Source: Acinetobacter sp. HY1485 (GTDB lineage: Bacteria; Pseudomonadota; Gammaproteobacteria; Pseudomonadales; Moraxellaceae). From it: a stretch of 64,000 bases of DNA. Shown here one piece after another: positions 11,584 to 21,502 of this stretch. A program made the translations under genes and the position numbers. The number at the start of each line of letters is the position of its first letter. Within the stretch, counting starts at the first letter, position 1. The notes beneath the pieces were generated by a model. It was not told the origin of the DNA. It made no database searches and saw only the letters and a list, made by a program, of their open reading frames with translations. The stretch spans positions 1-64,000 of the forward strand of contig NZ_JANKZG010000010.1 in assembly GCF_027568475.1 (NCBI RefSeq), written 5' to 3'.

Positions 11584-12981
11584 ATGATTGATTTAAAACC
11601 TTCCATTAATTTTGGGCACGATTTAAAAAATAATGAACTTGCAGGGCTGTGGTTACTGTTGGGCTCGCGCCGTTCGTTAAAAATTGTACATCCCTCTATT
11701 TTTCAGCTCCTGTTTTGGGGCGTTATGGCAGGTGCAGTCAATAGTTTATTTAGTTGGTTGGTGGCAGGGCAAGTAGGTACTTTTAATCCACAAGGCTTAA
11801 TTAGTTACGCCGTTTGGCCATTTATTGCTTTGATTGTGGGCATTTTTCTTTCTCAACGAATGAATAATCCCCGTTTGATGCTAGTACCTGCATTGTTATG
11901 GTTGGTACTTGATACCAATATTATTTTAATTCAGTGCTTACTTCAGTATCTAGGCGATCAGGACTATCTCAATTTTTTACCCGATAGCATTTATAACGCT
12001 TTTCCCAATATTTTTGCAGGGTTATTTGTTTGGCAAAGTTTAGCGGTTATTTGGGTTTTTGCGCGTGAGCTAAAATGGCCATGGTGGGAGCGTGGGCTGA
12101 TTATGCTTGCGACCATATTTACCTTGGTGGTTTGGCAACTGTCTATGAAATCTCAACCTATTTGGAAAGTAGATGACGTACAGCCCACTATTTCTGAAGA
12201 TGCACTATACGCCCAAGGTAATTTACTGAACCAAGCATTAGAAAAAATTCAGTTTGGTGATTTTGCGCAAACTCATTGGTATTTTTTAGGCGTTGCAGGC
12301 GATAGTTACGACTCTGTGTTTAGTTCAGAGGTTCAACGAATACGCTCGCAGTTTGATACACGTTTTGGCACATTTGGGCGTTCTATTGGTTTGGTGAATG
12401 ATCCTGACACACGTACGACATTGCCGATTGCGTCAGAAACCAGTATTGAAATGGCGCTTAATCGTATTGGGCAACAAATGAATAAAGACACTGATGTGTT
12501 GTTTATGTATATGACATCGCATGGTGAAAAAGAACATTTTGAACTTGAAAATGCGCCGATTGATTTAAAACAAGTTGATCCAAAATGGTTGCGTGGTGCA
12601 CTTGATAAAGCAGGTATTAAGTGGCGCGTTATTGTCATTTCGGCATGTTATTCGGGCAGTTTTATTCCCGCTTTACAGTCAGATAACACACTAGTCATTA
12701 CAGCATCGGCTTCTGATCGTTCATCTTTTGGATGTAATAATGAATCAGACTATACCTATTTTGGACGTGCGTTTTTTGATCAGGCAATGCGAGAAAAGAC
12801 ATCGCTTAAAGATGCTTTTGTGACGGCTCAAGCGACCGTATCGCAGTGGGAAAATGCCCAAGGTTTTGAGCCTTCCGAACCACAATGGTCACTTGGAAAA
12901 AATATGGAAATTATGTTGCCTCAGTTAGAAAAGCATTTATTTCCATCACCCCTTAAGACGGATGATGCCAAGTCACCGTAA
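11584..12981 (+). CDS. Membrane-anchored C13 (legumain-like) cysteine peptidase
   Basis: Residues about 35-190 contain roughly five hydrophobic segments. A soluble C-terminal domain (about 210-450) resembles the C13/caspase-like fold. The probable catalytic pair is visible: His313 in MTSHGEKEH and Cys355 in VISACYSGSF, each after a hydrophobic strand as in clan CD. Conserved ITASASDRSSFGC and the DYTYFGRAFF segment support the call. C13 members in eukaryotes cleave after Asn. The bacterial substrates are unknown. It is 2 bases after rsmJ, so probably in the same transcript, and its last 29 bases overlap the DUF2218 gene. Confidence 0.8.
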   Translation: MIDLKPSINFGHDLKNNELAGLWLLLGSRRSLKIVHPSIFQLLFWGVMAGAVNSLFSWLVAGQVGTFNPQGLISYAVWPFIALIVGIFLSQRMNNPRLMLVPALLWLVLDTNIILIQCLLQYLGDQDYLNFLPDSIYNAFPNIFAGLFVWQSLAVIWVFARELKWPWWERGLIMLATIFTLVVWQLSMKSQPIWKVDDVQPTISEDALYAQGNLLNQALEKIQFGDFAQTHWYFLGVAGDSYDSVFSSEVQRIRSQFDTRFGTFGRSIGLVNDPDTRTTLPIASETSIEMALNRIGQQMNKDTDVLFMYMTSHGEKEHFELENAPIDLKQVDPKWLRGALDKAGIKWRVIVISACYSGSFIPALQSDNTLVITASASDRSSFGCNNESDYTYFGRAFFDQAMREKTSLKDAFVTAQATVSQWENAQGFEPSEPQWSLGKNMEIMLPQLEKHLFPSPLKTDDAKSP

Positions 12982-13231
12982 ACTCTTGTTGTGCCATACG
13001 GTTTAAATGATCAATGACCACTTGCTCTAAACGATCGTGGTTTTCATCATCGCTCTTAATGCTAACATCAAGTGTTTCTGGTTGTGGAATCAGCGTAATA
13101 ACGGCTGTTGGCATAATAATTTTAAAATCTTGTTCGGTTTCAAGTACTTCAAATTTATGCTTCCAATGATTGAACAAGCGTTTTGCAATACGGCGACCTT
13201 CTAATGTTTGAATTTGAGTCGTACTTTTCAT
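12953..13231 (-). CDS. DUF2218 family protein
   Basis: A 92-residue cytosolic protein of unknown function. The pattern KRLFNHWKHKFEV near the N-terminus, the central beta stretch, and RLEQVVIDHLNRMAQQ near the end fit the DUF2218 family as I know it. There are no catalytic motifs. It has its own short promoter region of about 90 bases shared with rpe, which is divergent, and a good AGGAGATCAC Shine-Dalgarno on the minus strand. It converges on the C13 peptidase with a 29-base overlap. Confidence 0.7.
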   Translation of the reverse strand: MKSTTQIQTLEGRRIAKRLFNHWKHKFEVLETEQDFKIIMPTAVITLIPQPETLDVSIKSDDENHDRLEQVVIDHLNRMAQQEFTVTWHHPS

Positions 13232-13327
13232 TGTGATCTCCTATGTAGGAACTTTATCTTAACAAACAATATTTAAGAAAAAAGGCAGGTTGTGTAATAT
13301 ACTTTTAAATTTAAAGAGATGTTCCCC

Positions 13328-13995
13328 ATGTCTAAGCCATATCTAATAGCACCTTCAATTTTATCTGCTGACTTTGCACGTTTAGGTGAAGATGTAGAAA
13401 AAGTATTAGAAGCAGGTGCAGATGTTGTACATTTTGATGTGATGGATAACCATTATGTACCTAACTTAACCTTTGGTGCAGGTGTCTGTAAAGCACTCAA
13501 AAATTATGGCATTAAAGCGCCTATTGATGTGCATTTAATGGTATCGCCTGTAGATCGTATTATTGGTGACTTTTTAGATGCAGGTGCCGATATTATTACG
13601 TTCCATCCTGAAGCATCAGAACATATCGACCGTTCTTTGCAACTGATTAAAGCAGGTGGTGCAAAAGCAGGCTTGGTTTTTAATCCTGCAACGCCGTTAC
13701 ACTATTTAGATTATGTGTTGGACAAAGTAGATCAAGTTTTATTGATGAGTGTAAACCCTGGCTTTGGTGGGCAAAAATTTATTCCAATGACATTAGAAAA
13801 ATTACGCCAAGCACGCAAAATTATTGATGCAAGTGGTCGTGATATTCGCTTAGAAGTTGATGGTGGGGTAACGCCTGCCAATATTCGTGAAATTGCAGAA
13901 GCGGGTGCAGATATGTTTGTGGCAGGATCAGCAATTTTTGGTAAGCCTGACTATAAAAAAGCCATTGATGAGATGCGTCAAGAGCTTGCACAAGT

Positions 13996-13999
<4 letters not shown>
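13328..13999 (+). CDS. rpe: Ribulose-phosphate 3-epimerase
   Basis: TIM-barrel enzyme interconverting ribulose-5-P and xylulose-5-P in the pentose phosphate pathway. The conserved residues appear in order: [29 protein letters not shown] (metal and catalytic Asp/His), [17 protein letters not shown] and the phosphate-binding LEVDGGV. The start at 13328 ([10 protein letters not shown]) gives 223 residues, the family length. An ATG at 13319 adds only three residues and sits too close to the AAAGAG Shine-Dalgarno. It overlaps the next gene by 4 bases (ATGA). Confidence 0.97.
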
Positions 14000-15428
<1,429 letters not shown>

Positions 15429-15464
15429 TTAAAAGTAAAATTTAAGTTAGTATAGGCAAGTTTT

Positions 15465-16160
15465 ATGAACTTTCCGAGTCAGATTGTGCAAAATATTTTA
15501 ATTGATTTAGATGGAACACTTACAGATCCTAAAGTGGGAATTCATAGCTGTATTCGTTATGCGATGGAAAAGTTAAATCAGACCTTAGATAAAAACATTG
15601 ATCTTGATTGGACAATTGGTCCACCTTTAAAAGATTCTTTTATACAATTATTGGGCTCGGATAAACATGCCGATCAAGCACTTGAATTATATCGTGAGCG
15701 TTTTGCCCCGATAGGATTATTTGAAAATACAGTTTATCCTCACGTAAACACGACATTACAAACACTTGTAGAACGTGGGTATCGTTTGTATTTAGCAACG
15801 GCTAAGCCCCACGTTTACGCAAAAAAGATTTTGACGCATTTTGGTTTGAGTGAATACTTTACGCAAATTTATGGCAGTGAACTGACAGGGGAGCGTACCA
15901 ATAAGGGTGAGTTGATTGCTTATATACTTGAGCAAGAGCAACTCAATCCCAAAACCTGTGTCATGGTGGGAGACCGTAAATACGATATTTTAGGTGCACA
16001 ACAAAATGGTGTTGCAACCGTTGCTGTTACATATGGTTATGGCACAGCAGAAGAAATTGAAAATGCAGATGTGCAAATTCACTCTTTTGATGATTTATTA
16101 AATTTAAGTTCACTGAGTAACACACCAAATACAACTAAAACTGCACCAACGAGTGCATAA
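15465..16160 (+). CDS. HAD-superfamily phosphatase (Gph-like)
   Basis: The catalytic motif I is ILIDLDGTLTDP, motif II lies in LYLATAKP, and motif III is VMVGDRKYDILGA. The cap domain is the small helical type, so a phosphoglycolate-phosphatase-like or nucleotidase substrate is likely but not readable. The domain proper ends near residue 214. The last 17 or so residues, poor in hydrophobics, are read entirely from sequence that also codes EamA on the other strand. The overlap is 82 bases, the largest in the window. Confidence 0.85.
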   Translation: MNFPSQIVQNILIDLDGTLTDPKVGIHSCIRYAMEKLNQTLDKNIDLDWTIGPPLKDSFIQLLGSDKHADQALELYRERFAPIGLFENTVYPHVNTTLQTLVERGYRLYLATAKPHVYAKKILTHFGLSEYFTQIYGSELTGERTNKGELIAYILEQEQLNPKTCVMVGDRKYDILGAQQNGVATVAVTYGYGTAEEIENADVQIHSFDDLLNLSSLSNTPNTTKTAPTSA

Positions 16161-16954
16161 GGGGACATATGTTCACCTGCCATACGTCCAAAGATACCTG
16201 CCCAAACAGGCTCACCTGTATAAATGACAGTTGCTTTGGCAGGTTCGACATAACGCTGTGCCCAATTCATCGTAAACTGAATTAAAGCACTTGCAATTCC
16301 AATCCCAATAACAATTGCAACCAATGTCCAAGAAAATTCAGGAATTGAATGTTCGCCTAAAAAAGGCATTGTGATAAAAGAAAAAATAGATGCTGCAATA
16401 AGCTGTATAACCGTAACCCGTTGCGTATTTACTTTATTGGCAAATAAGCTGATGAGAATAATTTCCACAGCAATGGCAACGGCACTAATCAAAGTGAAAA
16501 TCTGCCCTGTACTAAATTCAATATTAAGCGTGTGATTACCTGTTAACAGAACCAAGCCAATAAATGCTACAAAAATACCGAGCCATGTCATCACTTTTGG
16601 AAATTTTTTAAAGAAAATCCATTGTAAAACAGGAACAAGCGGTACATATAGCGCTGTTAAAAATGCAGATTCACTACTTAAAACACTTTGTAATCCAATA
16701 GTTTGAGCACCATAACCAATCGTAATCATACTGCCAATACAAATGCCTGCAATAAGGTCTTTTAGGGTAGTATGTTTTAAAATTTTGAAAGAAAAAAATA
16801 AAATTGCTAACGTTGCTGCTGCAAAACGACAGCCTACAAAAAACATAGGGCTACTCATCGTAAGTGCATACTGAACTGTTAAAAATGTACCACCCCAAAT
16901 AAGGGTGATAAAAATAAGTGCCATTTCTGGGAAATATTTATTTTTGTAGATCAT
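16079..16954 (-). CDS. EamA/DMT-family transporter
   Basis: Inner-membrane drug/metabolite transporter of the ten-helix EamA type. Two related five-helix halves are visible, the first opening with LIFITLIWGGTFLTVQYA and the second around residue 140. The start at 16954 gives about 291 residues. The in-frame extension to 16999 runs through the palindrome at 16981-16998 and is unlikely. It is divergent from an XRE-cupin regulator, which probably controls it. The substrate is unknown. The 3' end overlaps the HAD gene by 82 bases. Confidence 0.87.
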   Translation of the reverse strand: MIYKNKYFPEMALIFITLIWGGTFLTVQYALTMSSPMFFVGCRFAAATLAILFFSFKILKHTTLKDLIAGICIGSMITIGYGAQTIGLQSVLSSESAFLTALYVPLVPVLQWIFFKKFPKVMTWLGIFVAFIGLVLLTGNHTLNIEFSTGQIFTLISAVAIAVEIILISLFANKVNTQRVTVIQLIAASIFSFITMPFLGEHSIPEFSWTLVAIVIGIGIASALIQFTMNWAQRYVEPAKATVIYTGEPVWAGIFGRMAGEHMSPYALVGAVLVVFGVLLSELKFNKSSKE

Positions 16955-16980
16955 AAAAAAACCTGTAGAATTTGTCACGA

Positions 16981-16998
16981 TGTGCAGTATATTGCACA
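16981..16998. promoter_or_regulatory. Palindromic operator candidate between EamA and XRE genes
   Basis: TGTGCAgtatatTGCACA is a dyad with perfect 6-bp half-sites and a largely symmetric AT centre. It lies 24 bases upstream of the XRE start and 26 upstream of the EamA start, so one bound dimer could control both genes. The likely binder is the XRE protein itself. Confidence 0.55.
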
Positions 16999-17022
16999 AA
17001 GTAATTTTTGTCAGGTAGTTTT

Positions 17023-17541
17023 ATGTCAGTCGATCAAACTTTAAAACTGATTAGTGAAAATGTTAAATATTATCGCCATTTAAAAAATATGAGTCAGCAA
17101 CAACTAGCAGATGCTGCACAAATGAGTCGCCGTATGTTGGCTGCATTAGAGAATAATAATGCCAATATTAGTTTGACGAAATTGGATATGTTGGCTCAAG
17201 CTTTAGATATTAAATTTTCAGATTTAATAGAAAACCGCGAAATGATTGTATGGCAAAAACAAGACAGTAAAGGGATTTTTTTAGGGGCTGCGCCTGCTCA
17301 AAAAGAAGCAGAATTATGGCTATGGACGCTTATGCCCGATGAAAAATACAATGCTGATGCCGACCCCAAAGGATATTCAGAAATTATTTATATCATTGAG
17401 GGTGAATTAAATATTACTCAAAATCAGCAAATGATGACGCTAAAACAAGGTGAAACCAAAATTATAACCACAACACAGGATTATACTTATGCTAATAAAA
17501 CGAGCCATGAAGTCAGGTTTATTCGTAATGTGGTGTATTAA
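17023..17541 (+). CDS. XRE-family regulator with C-terminal cupin
   Basis: Residues about 8-65 form a helix-turn-helix (MSQQQLADAAQMSRRMLAAL), and residues about 95-170 form a cupin beta-barrel (YSEIIYIIEGELNI). This architecture suits a small-molecule-sensing repressor. The start at 17023 has AGGTAG upstream and is preferred over the TTG at 17008. It is divergent from the EamA exporter, with a palindrome between, which points to local control of that pump. The effector is unknown. Confidence 0.9.
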   Translation: MSVDQTLKLISENVKYYRHLKNMSQQQLADAAQMSRRMLAALENNNANISLTKLDMLAQALDIKFSDLIENREMIVWQKQDSKGIFLGAAPAQKEAELWLWTLMPDEKYNADADPKGYSEIIYIIEGELNITQNQQMMTLKQGETKIITTTQDYTYANKTSHEVRFIRNVVY

Positions 17542-17571
17542 AAAAGCCCCAATTAAAATTGAGGCTTTACG
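17540..17571 (-). terminator. hemJ terminator
   Basis: On the minus strand, AAGCCTCAATTTT pairs with AATTGGGGCTT and runs into TTTTTT. The hairpin overlaps the last codons of hemJ and abuts the XRE stop, so it may serve both directions poorly or well. The T-run is best for the hemJ side. Confidence 0.7.
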
Positions 17572-17996
17572 ACAACTAAAATGATCACTGCTAATAAAAT
17601 AAGTGTTGGAAATTCGTTATATACACGCCAAAACTTATGTGATTTATAGTGAGCATTTTCAATGAGTTTTTTACGGTAATAGCCAGTTAAAAAATGATAA
17701 ATAACTAAAATACCAACTAATGCAACTTTGAGATAAAACCAAATTGCGTCATGATAATGCTGTGTTGCATCGCCTAAATCGACCAAGAAATGTGCTGTAA
17801 CGAGTGTTGCCACCATTGATGGACACATAATGCCACGATACAGCTTACGTTCCATTACTTGAAAGCGTTGATGACTAATCTCATCATCGCTCATAGAATG
17901 ATAAATATATAATCTTGGTAAATAAAATAAGGCGGCAAACCAACATACCACTGCAATAATATGAAATGCTTTTACCCACAAAAATGCATCAGACAT
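17553..17996 (-). CDS. hemJ: Protoporphyrinogen IX oxidase HemJ
   Basis: Four-helix membrane protein of 147 residues that oxidises protoporphyrinogen IX in bacteria lacking HemG or HemY. The N-terminal FLWVKAFHIIAVVCWFA with its conserved His, the RLYIYH after helix one and the C-terminal WRVYNEFPTLIL are family signatures. It follows fabB by 3 bases on the same strand, so they are co-transcribed. The heme pathway gene hemB lies elsewhere in the window at 57549. Confidence 0.93.
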   Translation of the reverse strand: MSDAFLWVKAFHIIAVVCWFAALFYLPRLYIYHSMSDDEISHQRFQVMERKLYRGIMCPSMVATLVTAHFLVDLGDATQHYHDAIWFYLKVALVGILVIYHFLTGYYRKKLIENAHYKSHKFWRVYNEFPTLILLAVIILVVVKPQF

Positions 17997-17999
17997 TCA

Positions 18000-19229
18000 T
18001 TAGTTATCCCATTTTTTGAACACTAAACATGCGTTTACACCACCAAAACCAAAGCTATTGCTCATCACGGTATTCACTTGTGCATCACGCTTTTCAAGAA
18101 CGATATCGTAACCTGCTGTACCTTCGTCAAGCTCTGTTACATTAATGTTTGGTGCAATAAAATTATTTTGCATCATAAGTACAGAATAAATTGCTTCTTG
18201 TACGCCTGTTGCACCTAAGCTGTGACCTGTCATTGATTTTGTAGAACTTACAGGAGGTACATTGCCTTCACCAAATGCACGTTGCATTGCTTGAAGTTCA
18301 ACAATATCACCTGCAGGTGTTGATGTACCATGTGCATTGACATAGTCAATTTTATCTACGCCGTGTTGTTTTGCTTCATCAAGTACCATACGGATACAAC
18401 GTGTTGCACCTTCACCGCTTGGTGCAACCATATCTGCACCATCACTGTTTGCAGCATAGCCTACAATTTCTGCAATAATATTTGCACCACGTGCTTGGGC
18501 ATGTTCTAAAGATTCTAATACTAAACAACCACCACCACCTGCAATCACAAAACCTGCACGATCTTTAGAGTATGGACGAGATGCCGTTTCAGGAGAATCA
18601 TTAAATTTATTACTCATTGCACCCATCGCATCAAATAATAAACTTTGTGACCAATGATCTTCTTCGCCACCTGCAGCAAGCATTAAATCTTGTTTGCCTA
18701 ATTGAATCAGGTTGTATGCATAGCCAATTGCATCTGCAGACGTTGCACAAGCACTTGCAATAGAATGTGCGACACCTTGCAATTTAAATGCTGTACCAAT
18801 GTTAGCAGTCACTGTATTCGTCATGTTACGTGGTACAAAGAAAGGACCTACTTTACGTGCGCCTTTGGTTTCTAAAATTTCATTCATTTCTACAACAGAT
18901 GCTGTAGAACCACCACCAGAACCACCTGCAATACCGTAACGTGGGTTATTACCCAAATCGGCAACTTCAAGACCTGCTTGCTTAACTGCATCTAGCGCAG
19001 AATTATAAGCATACATGGCACATACGCCCATAAAGCGTTTTAATTTACGATCAATATGATCAAATTCTTCTTTTGCATGACCACTTACATGACTTTTAAA
19101 GTTTAAGTCTGCATATTTTTGATTAAACGTTGTACCAGAAATACCATTTTGTAAAGAATGCGTTACTTCTTCAAGTGAGTTACCAATACATGAGTTAATA
19201 CCCATACCTGTGATGACAACACGTTTCAT
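18000..19229 (-). CDS. fabB: Beta-ketoacyl-ACP synthase I (FabB-type)
   Basis: Condensing enzyme of type II fatty acid synthesis. The Cys-His-His triad of the KAS I/II class is intact: Cys161 in SACATSAD, His300 in NAHGTSTP and His336 in MTGHSLGATG. At 409 residues it is the FabB/FabF size. FabB is favoured by the overall sequence (start MKRVVITGMGINSCIGNS), but FabF-like activity cannot be excluded. There is no fabA beside it, unlike in Pseudomonas. It is first in a two-gene unit with hemJ. Confidence 0.88.
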   Translation of the reverse strand: MKRVVITGMGINSCIGNSLEEVTHSLQNGISGTTFNQKYADLNFKSHVSGHAKEEFDHIDRKLKRFMGVCAMYAYNSALDAVKQAGLEVADLGNNPRYGIAGGSGGGSTASVVEMNEILETKGARKVGPFFVPRNMTNTVTANIGTAFKLQGVAHSIASACATSADAIGYAYNLIQLGKQDLMLAAGGEEDHWSQSLLFDAMGAMSNKFNDSPETASRPYSKDRAGFVIAGGGGCLVLESLEHAQARGANIIAEIVGYAANSDGADMVAPSGEGATRCIRMVLDEAKQHGVDKIDYVNAHGTSTPAGDIVELQAMQRAFGEGNVPPVSSTKSMTGHSLGATGVQEAIYSVLMMQNNFIAPNINVTELDEGTAGYDIVLEKRDAQVNTVMSNSFGFGGVNACLVFKKWDN

Positions 19230-19423
19230 CTTTATATCCTTTAATTTTGGGCATGAAAATTACCCCAATAATAGCAGAAAGCTTTTTTAAATCTTATGGC
19301 AAATCTTATGCCTATTTGGTTTTTATTTGAAAATATACAAAAGATACATAATAAAGTTGAGATCATCCTTGCAAGGTTCTAGTATTTATCAATAAGTTAA
19401 AGAAAAATAATGAGGAGGTGTTT

Positions 19424-20413
19424 ATGCCAAATCAAGTCAATGATGAAGCTAAAAGTCAGTCAAATACAATAGGTAGAGTGGCTAAAAAGCTCAACGATTT
19501 AGGTACGCAAAAGGTGAGTCCAATGCATTTTGATCAGCAAAAAGATGTGGTAGATACACAAACACCTAAAGCTATACAGCCAAATCCACAAACCTTAATG
19601 CGCCAATATATGCCTAATATGTTAGGTAAGCATTATGGACGAATTAGCCAAGTGGCAACTTTTATTTCGCCCACGGCAATGGATCGAGTATCAGACTATG
19701 TGTTTGATAAGCTGAATGACTTTTCAGAAAAACTGAGTAGTACAGATGCGGTTTTGGCACAAGCGGGCGTTAAATCTTTAGATAAATTAACGCAAGATGT
19801 TGCACGTTCTGAACGAATCAGCCAAGCACTGATAGAACAAAACAAAATTATGGCAACAGTGCAGGGCGGTGTTTCAGGCTTAATGGGTGTCATTGGTTCG
19901 GGCGTGGATATTCCAATGTCCATCTTTTTTGCACTTAAAACAGTGTATCAAACAGGGCGTGCCTATGGGTTTGTTTTAGATGAGCAAACACAAGATATTG
20001 TGCAATATGTGTTTAAACAAATTCCATTAGAAGATATTGCTCAAAAACAAAGTTTATTACTTGCAATACGCTCTCTTTCAACAGGATTACAAACACACGA
20101 TATTGATAAGCTACAAAGTATGGTGGGGTCAAATAATGACTTTACTTGGATGAAAAAGTTTTTTAACTCAGAAGAACACAGCAGTTGGTTAAAACATTTA
20201 CCTGATTTATCATCATTTGCTAAATTAACGCCTTTAGTGGCGGCAGGGGTGAGTGCAACTTATAGTTACAAATTTATTGAACAAGCAGGACAAACGGCTC
20301 AAGCAGTTTTTTCAACAGCTCGTCACTATTTAATCGAACACCCTGAGGTAAATTTGTCGCCTTTAGAGGCGTATCAACACGCAACTGCAACAAAACCTTT
20401 ACTCACAGATTAG
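19424..20413 (+). CDS. EcsC-family protein
   Basis: A 329-residue protein whose middle (about 140-240) matches the EcsC family, with a glycine-rich hydrophobic stretch GGVSGLMGVIGSGVDIPMS. In Bacillus, EcsC is encoded with an ABC exporter, but its function is unclear and no EcsAB is present here. Polar residues dominate the first 100 positions. The start at ATG 19424 is decided by a strong GAGGAG 7 bases upstream. The GTG at 19418 would overlap that site. It is divergent from fabB and upstream of the str operon promoter. Confidence 0.75.
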   Translation: MPNQVNDEAKSQSNTIGRVAKKLNDLGTQKVSPMHFDQQKDVVDTQTPKAIQPNPQTLMRQYMPNMLGKHYGRISQVATFISPTAMDRVSDYVFDKLNDFSEKLSSTDAVLAQAGVKSLDKLTQDVARSERISQALIEQNKIMATVQGGVSGLMGVIGSGVDIPMSIFFALKTVYQTGRAYGFVLDEQTQDIVQYVFKQIPLEDIAQKQSLLLAIRSLSTGLQTHDIDKLQSMVGSNNDFTWMKKFFNSEEHSSWLKHLPDLSSFAKLTPLVAAGVSATYSYKFIEQAGQTAQAVFSTARHYLIEHPEVNLSPLEAYQHATATKPLLTD

Positions 20414-20423
20414 ATTTGCGATA

Positions 20424-20452
20424 TTGACCGCATATCAGTTTTTGCATACAAT
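20424..20452 (+). promoter_or_regulatory. Sigma-70 promoter of the str operon
   Basis: TTGACC (-35, 20424-20429) and TACAAT (-10, 20447-20452) are separated by exactly 17 bases, about 58 bases upstream of rpsL. Only 10 bases lie between the EcsC stop and the -35 box. It is the best promoter match I see in the window and fits a highly expressed ribosomal operon. Confidence 0.8.
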
Positions 20453-20510
20453 TACGTACCCTCAAAAAGTGCTTATTTTTTGGGTCAGTAATTAACGGGA
20501 GAATTGCCAA

Positions 20511-20885
20511 ATGGCAACAACGAATCAGTTGATCCGTAAGGGTCGTACAACTTTGATTGAAAAATCAAAAGTTCCTGCGTTGAAGGCTTGTCCACAACGC
20601 CGTGGTGTGTGTACACGTGTTTACACTACTACACCTAAAAAACCTAACTCAGCAATGCGTAAGGTTTGCCGTGTTCGCTTAACTTCTGGTTTTGAAGTTT
20701 CTAGCTACATCGGTGGTGAAGGTCATAACTTACAAGAGCACAGTGTTGTGCTTATCCGTGGTGGTCGTGTTAAAGACTTACCAGGTGTACGTTACCATAC
20801 CGTTCGTGGTTCATTAGACTGTGCTGGCGTTAAAGATCGTAACCAAAGCCGTTCTAAATATGGTACTAAACGTCCTAAGAAATAA
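20511..20885 (+). CDS. rpsL: Small ribosomal subunit protein uS12
   Basis: Decoding-centre protein of the 30S subunit. The 124 residues are standard. [12 protein letters not shown] and [15 protein letters not shown], the two loops mutated in streptomycin resistance, are both wild type, with the key lysines present. It is the first gene of the str operon rpsL-rpsG-fusA-tuf. The Shine-Dalgarno GGGAGA lies 9 bases before the ATG. Confidence 0.99.
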   Translation: MATTNQLIRKGRTTLIEKSKVPALKACPQRRGVCTRVYTTTPKKPNSAMRKVCRVRLTSGFEVSSYIGGEGHNLQEHSVVLIRGGRVKDLPGVRYHTVRGSLDCAGVKDRNQSRSKYGTKRPKK

Positions 20886-20920
20886 TTAGGCGTTAAGAAC
20901 CAAGCAATCCTTTAGCGTTT

Positions 20921-20941
20921 CGCTTGTTTAATATCCAAGCG
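20921..20941 (+). promoter_or_regulatory. Hairpin at start of the rpsL-rpsG gap
   Basis: CGCTTG (20921-20926) pairs with CAAGCG (20936-20941) around a 9-base loop. It is the first of the structures in the intercistronic gap and has no T-run, so it is not a terminator. Confidence 0.4.
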
Positions 20942-20954
20942 ACGTATAGTAAGG

Positions 20955-21010
20955 CTAGCGTACTGTGCATGACACTTTGCACAAACTGCTAGATTATCCT
21001 GAAGTGTCAT
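20955..21010 (+). promoter_or_regulatory. rpsL-rpsG intercistronic RNA element, possible pseudoknot
   Basis: Hairpin A pairs CTAGC/GCTAG (20955-20959, 20988-20992) and GTGCA/TGCAC (20965-20969, 20978-20982). Its 8-base loop TGACACTT (20970-20977) is fully complementary to AAGTGTCA at 21002-21009, so a pseudoknot or a switch to a second 9-bp hairpin is possible. It ends 17 bases before rpsG. In E. coli, S7 represses the operon by binding the rpsL-rpsG gap. By position this is the candidate counterpart. Confidence 0.55.
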
Positions 21011-21027
21011 ATTATTAGGTGTATAAA

Positions 21028-21498
21028 ATGCCAAGACGTCGCGTAGTCGCTGCTCGTGAAATCCTGCCGGATCCAAAATTCAGTAGCCAAACAATCGCTA
21101 AATTCATGAACCACGTAATGCAAGATGGTAAAAAATCAATTGCAGAAAGCATTGTTTACGGTGCTTTAGACCGCGTTCAAGAAAAAAATAAAGTAGAACC
21201 AGTAGAATTTTTTGAAGCTACTCTTGAAAAAGTTCGCCCAATGGTTGAAGTAAAAGCTCGCCGTGTTGGTGGTGCTACATACCAAGTACCTATGGAAGTA
21301 CGCCCATCCCGTCGTACTGCTTTAGCTATGCGTTGGTTAGTAGAAGCTGCTGCTAAGCGTTCTGAAAAAACAATGGCTTTACGTCTTGCTGGCGAGTTGC
21401 TTGATGCATCTGAAGGCAAAGGTGCTGCAATTAAAAAACGTGAAGACGTGCACCGTATGGCTGAAGCGAACAAAGCGTTCTCTCATTACCGTTTCTAA
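21028..21498 (+). CDS. rpsG: Small ribosomal subunit protein uS7
   Basis: Primary 16S rRNA-binding protein that nucleates the 30S head. The 156 residues from ATG 21028 ([12 protein letters not shown]) are standard length. An ATT or GTG start 9 bases upstream (21019) is rejected. In E. coli, S7 is the translational repressor of this operon. The structured gap before it and the second structured gap after it make similar control plausible here. Confidence 0.99.
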   Translation: MPRRRVVAAREILPDPKFSSQTIAKFMNHVMQDGKKSIAESIVYGALDRVQEKNKVEPVEFFEATLEKVRPMVEVKARRVGGATYQVPMEVRPSRRTALAMRWLVEAAAKRSEKTMALRLAGELLDASEGKGAAIKKREDVHRMAEANKAFSHYRF

Positions 21499-21502
21499 GC
21501 GG

